This document shows positions 35,735 through 48,365 of a stretch of DNA of 64,000 nt, piece by piece; the first letter of the stretch is position 1; each line of letters starts with the position of its first letter. The stretch is from the NCBI RefSeq assembly GCF_024679245.1, contig NC_090186.1, forward strand, positions 37,832,946-37,896,945, written 5' to 3'. Under the pieces are notes generated by a model that saw only the letters and a list, made by a program, of their open reading frames with translations, was not told the origin of the DNA and did not search any database. Origin of the DNA: Pseudorasbora parva (Eukaryota; Chordata; Actinopteri; Cypriniformes; Gobionidae). A program made the position numbers and the translations under genes.

Positions 35735-37133
35735 AAATTCCTATCTCAAAAATTAGCATATCATGAAAAGGTTCTCTAAACGAGCTATTAACCTAATCAT
35801 CTGAATCAACTAATTAACTCTAAACACCTGCAAAAGATTCCTGAGGCTTTTAAAAACTCCCAGCCTGGTTCATTACTCAAAACCGCAATCATGGGTAAGA
35901 CTGCCGACCTGACTGCTGTCCAGAAGGCCATCATTGACACCCTCAAATGAGAGGGTAAGACACAGAAAGAAATTTCTGAACGAATAGGCTGTTCCCAGAG
36001 TGCTGTATCAAGGCACCTCAGTGGGAAGTCTGTGGGAAGGAAAAAGTTTGGCAAAAAACGCTGCACAACGAGAAGAGGTGACCGGACCCTGAGGAGGAGA
36101 AGATTGTGGAGAAGGACTGATTCCAGACCTTGGGGGACCTGCGGAAGCAGTGGACTGAGTCTGGAGTAGAAACATCCAGAGCCACCGTGCACAGGCGTGT
36201 GCAGGAAATGGGCTACAGGTGCCGCATTCCCCAGGTCAAGCCACGTTTGAATCAGAAACAGCGGCAGAAGCGCCTGACCTGGAATACAGAGAAGCAGCAC
36301 TGGACTGTTGCTCAAATTTTGCATGTCATTCAGAAATCAAGGTGTCAGAGTCTGGAGGAAGACTGGGGAGAAGGAAATGGCAAAATGCCTGAAGTCCAGT
36401 GTCAAGTACCCACAGTCAGTGATGGTCTGGGGTGCCATGTCAGCTGCTGGTGTTGGTCCACTGTGTTTTATCAAGGGCAGGGTCAATGCAGCTAGCTATC
36501 AGGAAATTTTGGAGCACTTCATGCTTCCATCTGCTGAAAAGCTTTATGGAGATGAAAATGTAGTTTTTTAGTTCTGGCACCTGCTCACAGTGCCAAAACC
36601 ACTGGTAAATGGTTTACTGACCATGGTATTACTGTGCTCAATTGGCCTGCCAACTCTCCTGACCTGAACCCCATAGAGAATCTGTGGGATATTGTGAAGA
36701 GAAAGATGAGAGACGCAAGACCCAACACTCTGGATGAGCTTAAGGCCGCTATCGAAGCATCCTGGGCCTCCAGAACACATCAGCAGTGCCACAGGCTGAT
36801 CGCCTCCATGCCACGCCGCATTGAAGCAGTCATTTCTGCAAAAGGATTCCCGACCAAGTATTGAGTGCATAACTGAACATAATTATTTGAAGGTTGACTT
36901 TTTTTGTATTAAAAACACTTTTCTTTTATTGGTCGGATGAAATATGCAAATTATTTGAGATAGGAATTTTGGGTTTTCATGAGCTGTATGCCAAAATCAT
37001 CAGTATTAAAACAATAAAAGACCTGAAATATTTCAGTTGGTGTGCAATGAATCTAAAATATGAAATATATGAAAGTTTAATTTTTATCATTACATTATGG
37101 AAAATAATGAACTTTATCACAATATGCTACTTT
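35735..37133 (+). mobile_element. Tc1-type element bounded by microsatellites
   Basis: Inverted sequences AAATTCCTATCTCAAAAATT on the left and ATTATTTGAGATAGGAATTT near 36.96 kb enclose a transposase gene. The right side continues through TATTTCAGTTGGTGTGCAAT to ACTTTATCACAATATGCTAC, the usual outer end of this family. The left outer portion is missing and replaced by GATA repeats; the right end runs into GATG repeats. Confidence 0.85.
35891..36864 (+). pseudogene. Tc1-type transposase pseudogene lacking two catalytic Asp
   Basis: Start MGKTADLTAVQKAIIDTLK, then TGA where CGA (Arg) is expected. The helix-turn-helix ISERIGCSQSAVSRHLSGK is followed by RVQEMGYRCRIPQVKPRLNQ and VMVWGAMSAAGVGPLCF. 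A deletion of about 10 codons after HWTVAQ removes the segment with the first catalytic Asp. A small deletion and stop after DENVVF remove the second. The Glu motif NSPDLNPIENLWDIVKRK is intact, ending AKGFPTKY. Clearly inactive. Confidence 0.93.
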
Positions 37134-37135
37134 TT

Positions 37136-37254
37136 TGATGGATGGATGGATGGATGGATGGATGGATGGATGGATGGATGGATGGATGGATGGATGGATG
37201 GATGGATGGATGGATGGATGGATGGATGGATGGATGGATGGATGGATGGATGGT
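37136..37254. repeat. (GATG)n microsatellite, about 30 units
   Basis: Pure ATGG tetramers. The Met-Asp-Gly-Trp open frames read through it are by-products of the repeat. Confidence 0.97.
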
Positions 37255-37316
37255 CGGACACACAGACAGACAGATGATAGCAATTTTGTTTTGTGCTTTT
37301 GTAAATGTTATTGTTT

Positions 37317-37323
<7 letters not shown>

Positions 37324-37399
<76 letters not shown>
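37324..37399. repeat. (TA)n microsatellite
   Basis: Pure TA dinucleotides. Confidence 0.97.
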
Positions 37400-37400
<1 letters not shown>

Positions 37401-38854
37401 CCTAGTTATTTCAAGTTACTTTAACTTATTTATTTTAGTTAGTTTTCATCTAATATTTTTATTTTGTTTCAGCTTTATTTCAGTCATTGAAAACATTTTA
37501 TTTGATTTTTTTTTTATTATATTTATTGTAGTGTTTCCGATTTATTCAGATTTCCATACAAACAGGACAGTATTAAACATACCTAAATAAATAAATAAAT
37601 AAGTGATAAAAAATGTTATGTTCAATAAGAGATAGCGTTCAGCTTACTGAAAGGTGTTAAACGTGTGTTTGAATTCTGTAGCAGAGACTCCCTAGAATTC
37701 TGTGGGGGTTTCCAAGAATCACTTTGCTCATGCTGCATAACGGAAATCTCTCTTTCCCTTCTCCTTTTTTGTCTTATCATTAATTGTTTCCCAGTGAGAG
37801 TTTATTTTCTATGTCTGGTTTAATGAGCTGTGTAAAATGAGCTGGCCAAAGCCACAATGCAAAGAATTGAGTTTTACCTCGATAGCGATCGGCACAACTG
37901 CTTCACACTTCTTTATCTACTGGCAAACTCTTGTGTGTTCGGCTACTGGCTTGAGATCATTTTTGACCCTTCGCCAATAGCATTCGGGTTTTATAAATCC
38001 ATTCTGAATCTTACAGGCACTTTGGCTTCTTTAGTTTACAAGTGGTCATATTTACCAAGGTCGTACCTAGTGCATGATGTGGGAGCTCTCTTGCTTTATG
38101 AGAGCACTATAAATTGTTTCGTTCATATGCATTAAAGGTAGAATTGTACAAACCCCAATCATTTCATCCGCATGGTCGTTTGGCAGCTCTTCAAGTGGCC
38201 CAGGGGCTCCCATGGGTCTGGTTCCTTTAAACGAGGGCCTGCGTTCACAAGACACAGTATTTATTAAAGCCTGTGCTGCTCAGGGCTCCTGCACCATGAA
38301 TCTGTTGGCCAATGGATAACCATTAAGGCTCTCTTACACGGGTCACCACTTTTTTCTGACAGCACTGATTTGCACTCAGTAATAAATGTGCGTGGATGAA
38401 GAATGAGAGAAAGAGGAATCAAATGCTCCCGGCAAGTCTCCCAGGCACACATCCCTGACTATTTAATGCTTTTGTCTGGCACAATAATGGAATGTATTTG
38501 AATTATTATTATTTTATTTTTCTTAGCAAAAAATAATGTTTGATTCTTGTTAATTCGTTTAATGAATCAAATTCTGAATTAATAATTTAAAAAAAACTTT
38601 TAATCAATTTCCTAGTAAAAAAGTAATTTTAAGATTTGCTCCATTAGAACTGTCATTGACTAAAAAATGCATTAAAAGTCACTTTGGATAAAAGCCTGTT
38701 TCCGTCGAGTAGACTCAAGTCGAGTCAGGAAACACTGATCACCATAATGGTGACCAAACATTTTTAATAAAACATCAACACCTAAACCTCTGTTAATTCT
38801 ATAATTAAAGAGCTTCAGGGTCGGAGCCAGACTCTGCAGGACAGTGACTCACTA

Positions 38855-39263
38855 CACTGTAAAAAATGTGTAGTGGTTTTTGTTGGTTTAACTTAAAAAA
38901 GTAAGTAGCCTGGTTGCCTAAAAATGTGTTTATTGACAAAGTTTATTTGAGTTTATTGACATTAAAAAGTTGAGTTGATACAATGAAGGAAATTAGTTTA
39001 ATAAATAGAAACTCAAAATATTTTTGTATCTGAACCACAAAAAAAATGTGATAAATCATGAAAATAGCACAATTGGGCATGTTTCACTGCGTCATCAGAA
39101 ATAACACACACATAATTACCCAATATGCTTACAAAATAAACTTTTAATAAAGGTTGTCGAATCTCAAAAAAAAATTGTTGTATTAACTCAAAATTTTAAT
39201 TTCAATGAACTCAAAATTTTAAGGCAACCAGGTAACTTTTTTTCTAAATAATTTTTTACAGTG
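38855..39263. mobile_element. CACTGTAAAAA MITE, copy 2
   Basis: Inverted ends CACTGTAAAAAAT and ATTTTTTACAGTG, with AAAGTAAGTAGCCTGGTTGCC and GGCAACCAGGTAACTT just inside. Flanked by TA. Its interior matches copy 1 at 30.6 kb over nearly its whole length. Confidence 0.9.
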
Positions 39264-40536
39264 TAGGACCGAACCTCCCTACCCCTGCTCTAAGTAGAGG
39301 AAAACAGTGGTATAAATGTACTACCCAAAGGACCCTTTAATATACATTTTATTCCCCAAGTAACAAAATTGAACCTCTACTTCAACTTTTTTGCAGTCGT
39401 AATATCTCACCATTTGTCTTTTTTTCCCATAATAGTGGTTATTTTATTTCATTAAGTGATTTAATATCTCACAATATTTATTTATTTTTTTATCTCCAAA
39501 AAAGAAATGTAATATCTCACAGTGTGGCCTAATATCTGGTAATTGTGGTTATTAAATCTCACTATTGTAGTTTTATATATCATAATTAGGGCTGTCAAAA
39601 TTAACATGTTATTAGACTCCAGGTTGAAAGAAAAGTGCGTTTTTACACCGAGCACATTCTCTGAATGGCTTAAGAGACATGAACAAGTTATTTTATAGAC
39701 ATATATTTTAGACACAATTTTAGTTTTAGATGGAAAAAGGTTACTGTATAAAGGTGTGTGTTACATAAAAAAGGTCTTATCTGATTGATTAGCAGAACAC
39801 TGAAGCCAGGGGGATTAGGGCTTTATGGCTATTATGCCCAGTAGAGCACAGCTCCACACATCCTCCCAGACACCTACTAAGCAACTTAGTCCAACATTAA
39901 TGATGCTTATATTATCCTACGCATTGAAGTACTCCTCCAGGGAGGCATTTATAGGTGCCTCTGTCTTTGATGGAAAAGGTCAGAGATGTTAACTTCAGCC
40001 CTCACAAATTATACCCTTTCAACTTCAGGGATGAGAGCTGAAAGATTTCATCAGGTCTCTTTTTGTACGGTAGAATGAGCACTAGACTTTTAAAGCTATG
40101 TCTCTTTAGGAAAAGGGTCACCTGCTGATGTCAGATGACATCCAGGTTCAGCTCTTTCATTCCAGGTTGATGCTGTTGTGACAGCATCTGCGGGTCTTTC
40201 CAGAGAGGTTTAGATGACCAGTGCTTCAAGCTTTATTTTGATGTGATGCTTGAGCTGCTATTGAACATGCACACAATGTTCAAAATCTGCAATAAATTAT
40301 TCAGCTAAAGCTGGTTTCATATGCAGTATTATGTTACCTTGTCCACATGTTTCGACCTCACTCCAGGCAAAAATTGCCATTCTTGAAAAACAAATGTAAC
40401 AATCTAAATTTAAGCAGTACACCATCTGATAAAGCATATATGTCATTCGCAGTTTGATTTTGTTGCTTATACTAAACCAGAAACAGTTTAAAGGCCTGTT
40501 CACACCAAGGATGATAACTATAATGAAAAAGATATA

Positions 40537-41330
40537 CAGTGGGTACGGAAAGTATTCAGACCCCCTTAAATTTTTATTTTATATTGCCGCCATTTGCTAA
40601 AATCAACACAGCACCCCATACTAATAGAAAAACACAGAATTGTTGACATTTTTGTAGATTGAATAAAAAAGAAAAAACTGAAATACCACATGGTCCTAAG
40701 TATTCAGACCCTTTGCTGTGACACTCATATATTTAACTCAGGTGCTGTCCATTTCTTCTGATCATCCTTTGAGATGGTTCTACACCTTCATCTGAGTCCA
40801 GCTGTGTTTGATTATACAGATTGGACTTGATTAGTTAATCCACACACCTGTCTATATAAGACCTTACAGCTTACAGTGCATGTCAGAGCAAATGAGAATC
40901 ATGAGGTCAAAGGAACTGCCTGAAGAGCTCAGAGACAGAATTATGGCAAGGCACAGATCTGGCCACGGTTACAAAAACATTTCTGCTGCACTTAAGGGTG
41001 CTGCACTAAAGTGGCCTCCATAATCCTTAAATGGAAGACGTTTGTGATGACCAGAACCCTTCCTAGAGCTGGCTGACCGGTCAAACTGAGCTATCGGGGG
41101 AAAAGAGCCTTGGTGAGAGAGGTAAAGAAGAACCCAAAGATCACTGTGGCTGAGCTCCAGAGATGCAGTCGGGAGATAAGAGAAAGTTGTAGAAAGTCAA
41201 CCATCACTGCAGCCCTCCACCAGTCGGGGCTTTATGGCAGAGTGGCCCGACGGAAGCTTCTCCTCAGTGCAAGACACATGACAGTTTGCTAAAAAAACAC
41301 CTGAAGGACTCCAAGATGGTGAGAAATAAG
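40537..41330 (+). mobile_element. Truncated Tc1-type element, 5' part
   Basis: After a TA, starts CAGTGGGTACGGAAAGTATT, the same family as the minus-strand copy at 24.8-26.4 kb. The transposase start is at 40901 (MRSKELPEELRDRIMARH). The element stops abruptly after CAAGATGGTGAGAAATAAGA; the catalytic half and right terminus are missing. Confidence 0.9.
40901..41330 (+). pseudogene. Tc1-type transposase N-terminal half
   Basis: MRSKELPEELRDRIMARHR, then GHGYKNISAALKG, a short deletion with frameshift, then VREVKKNPKITVAELQRCS and SGLYGRVARRKLLLSARHM. Unlike its sister copy it keeps the early frame through the first DNA-binding helices. No DDE residues remain. Confidence 0.88.
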
Positions 41331-42039
41331 ATCTCACGTGTGTTTTATTGTGAAACATAGTTTGCACACTGGAGAGAGTTGTTTGTGACTTTTTCTATTG
41401 TAAGTCATGCAGTGTGAAACCTCCTGTCGCCGATCCATTGTGCAGTGTGAACACAGCAGTGACTGAATGCTGCCCCAGATAGTAATACAGTGTGAAAAGG
41501 GCAGTGATCCGATAAGTTTGAAAATTATGCAGTCTGAACTCTGCATGAGACAGAGGAACAATGTGATGAATGAAAACCAAAACAAACAGAACATGACTGT
41601 GACTCAAAGCTGCTGGATAGCACCTGTAAAGATAGATCTCTCCCTGTGATTACAACCCAGTGAACCCAGAGTGTAGTATAGTTGGGGCCTGAGTACCGAT
41701 GGTGTGAGGACCCTTTTGTAATTGCTCGGCCTATCATTCTTCTCCGAAATTTCAGAATTAGGTTTGACAAAATGGCTCCTACAAATTTTCAATGAAGTGC
41801 CCCTCGCACTACATTTCACGTACAGTACAGGTATGAAATTCAGTACACACGTAACAGACCAATACATTAAAAATCAGCTAAATCTGAAAACCAACAGGAA
41901 GTGAGATCTTTTGAATTTTCTTTGCAAATGTTTTACAAATTTTGCCATTTCCAGATGTTGTACTTCAACAAATTCCTCCTAGAGATTTAATCAGATCAAC
42001 ATCATATTTGCACAGTCTAATCTAAAAGCCTTGGCGAAG

Positions 42040-42155
<116 letters not shown>

Positions 42156-42485
42156 AATCAAAACATGATCAGACATTCAGTTTTATATTTAGGTCTCAAC
42201 ATTAAAATATCATTAAAAAAATGTCCTAAGGGAATAATAAAAGAAGAAAATGTGAGTCACTTACATGCATTTTTCCCTTTGTTCATATACTTACTTTGAG
42301 TTAACTTATTACAATTTTAAGTTTAAAATAAGATCAGATTTATGAATATAGACCAGAGGGTTTAAGAGCTGCAGACATTTTTGGGGGGTATGTCGTTTTT
42401 AGAAAAATTTTAAAGGGTTAAGAGGTCAAATGCATAAATTATAATAATTTTTATAGTTATTGTTCTTGGTGTGAACGGGCCTTAA

Positions 42486-42659
42486 AGGTGATGATACACG
42501 GCACAACTTTTTGAGCAATATTGCTGGGCAATGTTGCCGTCAACAGGCACAAGGCCCATGACTGATCTAAAGCACCGAAGTAGAATTTTGTTTCCCATTC
42601 TAAGTGGAAAAAGTGCCCAGGCAACACTGCTCAAAAATGTTGCCCCATGTATCATCCCC
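42486..42659. mobile_element. TTAA-target MITE, 174 bp
   Basis: Shares its left TTAA with the preceding element and has its own right TTAA (42660-42663). Inverted ends AGGTGATGATACACGG and CCATGTATCATCCCC, with GAGCAATATTGC and GCAACACTGCTC inside. Confidence 0.88.
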
Positions 42660-43259
42660 TTAAGACTGCATTTTGATGCCCGCCCTTGCAAATTCAGTTG
42701 TCAGGGCTTTGCTAAGGTGTCTGGATGGTTTGCTAGGTGGCCTAGTTGAAAAGAGTCTACCGAGAGTTGGAGAACATGAGCATGAGGAGAACCGGACCGC
42801 TGTTTCTCCAGGCGCTGCTCCGGTGGTCTGCTGAAGGCCCAGTCTTGAGTTAGTGTAAATGAAAATGTCAAAGGCAGACCCCCTGTCAGCTCTGCTCCAG
42901 CATATTAACATCACTCATACATAGAGTTAGCAGTCAGGGAATAAAGACAACATTGTGTTTTCCCCAACACACTTGAGCCTCAGCACATGAGTGTTATAGT
43001 TCAGAGATGAGCTTGGTGAGCTAATACAATGACAGCAGGAAGAGCAGATGTTTTGTTGACAAGCTGTTGGTGTACAGCAGGGCTCAGTAACTTCTTTCTT
43101 TTAGGGGCCAGATTGTCCAGATCTTAACCAGTGTATTTATTTACAATAGATTTAGGTAATGTTTTTAATGTAAAAAAATGTGATTAAAAATGTTTATTAT
43201 CTAAAAATACCAGTAATATTGTGAAAAAATATTACAATTTAAAATAAGTGGTTTATATT

Positions 43260-43530
43260 TAAACTTATTTCAAAATGTAATTATTCCTGTGATTTCAAAG
43301 CTGAATTTTCAACATCATTACTAGTCTCCAGTCACACATGACCAGTGTCACGATCCTTCAGAAATCCTTCTTATATGCTGATTTGCTGCCCAAGAAACAT
43401 TTATGATTATTATCAATGTTGAAAACAGGTTTGTGGATAAATATTTTTGTAGAAATTGTGATACTTTTTTTCTGATTCCTCAAAATCCAGAAATTTTAAA
43501 AGAACAGCATTTATTAAAAAAATAAAAAAT
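43260..43530 (-). repeat. Dispersed short repeat, copy 2 (reverse)
   Basis: The reverse complement carries the same landmarks as the copy near 4.3 kb: GAAGGATCGTGACACTGG and CACAGGAATAATTACATTTT. Confidence 0.7.
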
Positions 43531-43603
43531 AAAAACCCTTTACACTTTTTATCAGTTTAAAGCTTCATATACTGATATATATATATATATGTGTGTGTAT
43601 ATA

Positions 43604-43916
43604 TAGGGGTGTGGTCCTGGTCAAGACAATCTCCTGAACTCCAAACTGAATGTCAGAATGGGAAAGAAAGGTGATTTTAAGATATTTTGAGCTTGGCATG
43701 GTTGTTGGTGCCAGACGGGCCGGTCTAAGTATTTCACAATCTGCTCAGTTCCTGGGATTTTCACGCACAACCATTTCTAGAGTTTACAAAGAATGGTGTG
43801 AAAAGGGAAAAACATCTAGTATATGGCAGCCCTGTGGGCGAAAATGGCTTGTTGATGCTAGAGGTCAGAGGAGAGGTATGCAGCTGAGAATTTGTGAAGC
43901 CACAACACACACTTAT
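43604..43916 (+). mobile_element. Tc1-type fragment, second copy of the 1.56-kb family
   Basis: Begins AGGGGTGTGGTCCTGGTCAA and matches the family leader and N-terminal coding region (VVGARRAGLSISQSAQFLGF, then SRTTISRVYKEWCEKGKTSS), an open frame of 130 codons. About 75 bp are deleted near GTCAGAGGAGAGG relative to the copy at 2.27 kb. No terminus on either side. Confidence 0.85.
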
Positions 43917-44821
43917 ACTTATACTTATATCTTATCAAAATGGACTGCTCTAACGCCTAATATCATTGCTGAGGGTGAAATGGGCAGAGCGAGAGAGCTT
44001 GGCATAGATTCAGAGTTTTACTGTTTGGACCGATTTTCTTAGATGTTTGCGTGCAGTTTTATGCTTCATTTTCAAGATGAACCATCTGTTGTGGTTTGGA
44101 GATATTAAGAAATGCTCTTTCAGGGTTTTTCATGGTCGTCCTCAATGGTTGTTTTACATTTGTAATTATGCAAGTAAATATAAGTTATAATTTTATTTTT
44201 ATTTATTTTTATTTTTTGCCAGGAATACACACAGATTATTTTTAATACAAATGTTTGCTATTTACTACTTTACTTGCTGACATTGGCATCCTTTATCACA
44301 TAACTCAGCCCCGGAGGAAGCCCCTCTGGGCCACAGGTTTTCTGTGCCACACATACTGATGCCATTATTAAGCTAATTGTTGTGTGAAATGATATTTACA
44401 GACATTCAACGTTGGATGAGCAGATTGTAATTTGATTAAGCAAGAGCCATTAACCACATAAAACCGGAAATTGGCTCAGTTGTATTATCTATACGGTTTC
44501 TTCTACTTCCTGTGAACGAAGCCTTTAAAAGTCAAAGTATCAGTGGAGTGGAAAATTGGCTGAGACAATCTACAGACTGAGACATCTAATTAATCTAACC
44601 CGGGTTGTACTGGAGTCTGAAGTATACGGCTGTGTATCCAGTATTACAGTGTAGAGACTGCCTTTGTTGCAATCTCTATGAAGTTTGGTGTCATGCTACC
44701 TTTTTTAAACATTAGAGGCACAAATGTGATATTTTGTAAAGTGAGAACTATTAAGTTGGATCATTTGTTATCTAACAGAACATTAGCTATTGTAAATGCA
44801 AATGTCTTTGCTTCCCTTAAA

Positions 44822-44975
44822 GGGACAGCTCACCCAAAAACTTAAAATGTTGTCATCATTTACTCACTCTCATGTTGTTTCAAACCTATATGAGGTTTTA
44901 TTTTGAAGAATGTTGTAACCAGACAGTTGACGGTAGCCACTGACTTCCATAGTATTTTTCCCTCCTTCTATGGAT
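44822..44975 (+). repeat. Single arm of the GTTCACCC-type TTAA element
   Basis: TTAA followed by AGGGACAGCTCACCCAAAAA and then TCATCATTTACTCACTCTCA. Only the left arm is present. Confidence 0.7.
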
Positions 44976-46182
44976 TTCAATTGCTTCAAATATTTATTTA
45001 GTTAGTTAGTTAGTTTTATTTAATGTTATTTCACTTTATTTGTTATTTAATAATTCATTTTCTTCTATGTATTTATTTCATTTCATGTAGTTATTACATT
45101 TCCTTTAATCTTCATTTTAACGATTTATTTATTGAAAATAGTAACACAAATGTGTGTTTAAATTTTTTTATCTGTGGGTAATTTAAGAGTCCCAGGCTCT
45201 AATTTGTAACCTCTTAGTAGAAAGTATATAAAAAGTTAGGTTCATACATGTGAAAATATGTTGAGGGTGTCTCCGTTTACTGGTTAAGTCAAAAACAATT
45301 GCTTTTAATGGATTCCATGACATGGAAAACATCAGTGCCTATTTAGTATTCAGAAAAATCAGGTTTATTGTTAGTCATTTTGCCTGCAGAATGTTTAGCC
45401 AATCATAACATCATATGCATATAGAAGCCTTAAAAGTAAGTAACAAAACAGCCTGTTTAATTGTAAAGGTCAGCGAGAAGGGGGAAAATGCTCATGGAAC
45501 CGTTTAAATAATACAATTCTACGAATTCTACAATAATGCAATTCTACAAACATGGCTTCTTTGGACAAAAAACCTCTGAGAATTGTATTATTTATTTGTT
45601 TTCTTACTGTGGAATGAGCAGTACTAAGACTAGTGGTAATTTGTGTTATATTCAGAGATTCAAAGTCATAAATCATCTCTGATGATTCATCTCATGCATC
45701 ATCTCTCCTCTGCAATGTATTTCTGTAGTTTCCTCACTCATTTCCAAACAGATTTCTTAATTCTAAATTACTTCATGCTTCAAAAAGTTGACAAAAGTTG
45801 TTCCTCAGTAACTTTAGAACTCAAGGCCCATTAGCTTCTGACATCCCTCAAGAGATGAAACTGTAGCGCTAAAACATCCATGCTAAAAATAATCCTGCTC
45901 CCACCTTTTATTTATTCATAACAAAACTATTCATATATTAGATAAGGAAGGGGAAACAGAGAGAGATGTGCCATCAATATTAGATCTCAACATAGTCTCA
46001 AAGTGCGAAGTGAAAATAGCATCTGCAGGACCCGAATGTGTGTCTGGATTGAGATGTTTCTGGGAGAGCCTTTGCTACAGATGAAGCCATCACAGTCTTA
46101 TATAACACATGGCATTCTCAAGTGAGGTCAGTCTGGCTTTTATCGTGGCCTCGGTTTACCTTCCATGCTCGGGTGTTTGCAG

Positions 46183-46367
46183 GAACGTGAGCTGCTGAGT
46201 CGCATCGCGGAACTGCAGGACGAGGTCAGTCGCAGGAAGAAGCACATCGCAGATCTGGACCACGAGATCCACACCCTGAACGAGAACATCAGCACTTTGA
46301 CCAAGGAGCTGGAACTCAAGGGCAAAGAGGTTTTGAAGATCCGTAGCGAGGCCAATCAGCAGATCAG
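46183..46367 (+). CDS. fam184a: fam184a coding exon (fifth)
   Basis: The acceptor is TTTGCAG and the donor GTGAGT. It encodes 61 codons plus two bases, from ERELLSRIAELQDEV through LDHEIHTLNENISTLTKELE to KIRSEANQQI. The corresponding human segment reads LHENISALTKELEFKGKE and RIRSESNQQIR. The split Arg codon is completed by the next exon. The sequence continues directly from the fourth exon with no missing residues relative to mammals. A TTAA-flanked transposon begins only about 40 bp beyond the donor. Confidence 0.95.
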
Positions 46368-46406
46368 GTGAGTTTCTGTTTTCATGGGGTCCTCCTTCAC
46401 TCTTAA

Positions 46407-47746
46407 AGGGTCATGAAACCCCAAAACACTTTTTTTGAGATGTAAACAGATATGTATAGGCTGCACATCATTGAAAACACTAAGGGTACTCATTAATGGT
46501 ATCCATATGTGAAAATAGTTATTTTTGCATTTTTCAGAGCGATTTCTGTCTTCCGGTTTGAAAAGCTTAGTCGGAGCAACGTCACAAATGCTGACGTCGG
46601 CGCGGCCTTTTCGGCCCAAGTATGGGCTGCTGGGCACATGCTGACGTCGACCGCTCCTCGATATATATTCATGACATAAAGCTCATTCAGTCCAATCCCT
46701 GCGCTGTAGTATGCATACAAGATAATTTAGTTAATATGCATGAGACAGTCACTTCTGTCAGGCTCGTCTTACATCTTTATTGTAGAGATATGGTGGGGAA
46801 GTTTTGGAAGCAGCGTGTGGAAAAGTCACGGAGGAAAGCTAGGCGTTGTGCTGATACGAAATAACGTAAAGGGCGCCGAGCGAGCTGTAACCGGCGCCGT
46901 CTGTGGAAGCCTTTGCTACAAAGGCTCGGTAAAGTAAAATTCACCTGAGGAATCGATTCGCACGCCGAACCTGCAAGCGTTGACTATCTATGTCAGAAGT
47001 GCAAAATAACCAATCTGTAATCTGTAGGCTAATGAACAAAAGCCACGTCCTCTCCGTTTTATTTGTCGTCACAGCCATGCACTAAACCGCATGTCTTCGG
47101 GGTCTTAGTGAAACAGTGTGCATATTTGGACATATAGATTTAGCTGCCGAGTGATAGACAGCGCGGATCGTCACGGCAACCCAGCGCTTCAGATGCGCAG
47201 TCGAGACTTGCCTCAAACCCCTTCCCTTTTACCCCGATCTAGAATTACACATCTCTGTCACATTGCATGTTGGGTGGTTCACGTTCTCTTATCACGTCGG
47301 CGCGTTGTTCATCTTGCCAAACAGCGTGCATATTTGGACAAATATAGTTTTATCACATTTGCAAAATATTTCGTCATGCAGAATAACATTTATTTTCATT
47401 ATTCACTGAATTATGCTGGTTTGAACTTTGAAGAGCTGAATGATTTGCGATCTCTGCTGCACGCCACTCATAGCTCTCTCATTCGCTGTACTCATCCCTC
47501 ATTTAATCTCACTGTGGTAAACAATGCCAACGTGAACCAAGAACATGTCTCAGAACCGCTGTAACTGCTGCTGTTAGTATCGCTAATCTTAATGCACCTA
47601 CTGACACTCCCCTATTTATGCAAACTTTCCCTCTTTCCACACAATACCATCCCACCTTTTCACAGTCGACCACTCCCCTTTTAACAAGCTTTTTCAAATC
47701 GAAGGTGTGAAAAAACACTGCTGCAGCAGGGGGGTTTCATGACCCT
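46407..47746. mobile_element. TTAA-target element, 1340 bp, next to exon 5 donor
   Basis: Flanked by TTAA (46403-46406 and 47747-47750) with inverted termini AGGGTCATGAAACCCC and GGGGTTTCATGACCCT. TTAA plus an AGGG start suggests a Kolobok-type non-autonomous element. A 148-codon open frame inside (MHIWTYRFSCRVID...) has no recognisable domain and is probably chance. Confidence 0.9.
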
Positions 47747-47992
47747 TTAAAAATAAAGGTTCTTTATTGGCATCTAAGATTCCATGAAGCATAATATAAA
47801 TGGAGCCTTTCCATTTCCCAAAAGGTTCTTAATAGTGGAAAATGTTGTTTAGAATAGTGTTCTAAGTGTTCTCTGAAATGTTCTTTATGGCAACAAAAAT
47901 TGTTCTTCTATGGCATTGTTGCAAAAAACACCCTCTGGAACCTTTATTTTTAGAGTGTTTTTCAGTGGAGACCATTCACAATCCTTAAAGGG

Positions 47993-48365
47993 TTAGTTCA
48001 CCCAAAAATGAAATTGATGTCATTAATGACTCACCCTAATGTTGTTCCACACCCGTAAGACCTCCGTTCATCTTCAGGACACAGTTTAAGATATTTTATA
48101 TTTAGTCGGAGAGCTTTTCTCTTCCTTCATGAAAGTGTATGCACACTATACTGTCCATGTTCCGAAAGGTAATTAAATAAAGTCATAGTTTGTGTTATTT
48201 TTTGACCAAAATGTATTTTCGATGCTTCAAGAGATTCTAATTAACTAACTGATGTCACATATGGACTACTTTGATGATTTTTTTATTACCTTTCGGGACA
48301 TGGACAGTATAGTGTGCATACACTTTCATGAAGGAAGAGAAAAGCTCGCGGACCTTCTACCTGCT
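47993..48365 (+). mobile_element. Palindromic TTAA-type element, right-truncated
   Basis: Starts after TTAA with AGGGTTAGTTCACCCAAAAA. Arms CACACTATACTGTCCATG and CATGGACAGTATAGTGTG are inverted around a shared centre (TTCGATGCTTCAAGAGATTC). The complete relative is at 56.6 kb. The right arm stops after AAGAGAAAAGCTCGCGGACC. Confidence 0.85.

Noticed and set aside
35806..36324. 172-codon open frame on the minus strand
   Set aside because: Antisense shadow of the Tc1 transposase pseudogene on the + strand.
35735..37133. An active Tc1 transposon
   Set aside because: Internal TGA, loss of both catalytic Asp residues and missing outer left terminus make activity impossible.
37135..37405. CRISPR-like regular repeat array
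   Set aside because: Continuous GATG and TA microsatellites without spacers, in a vertebrate intron.
47118..47564. 148-codon open frame on the + strand
   Set aside because: Lies entirely within a TTAA-flanked transposon, shows no domain and has codon composition like its surroundings; likely chance.
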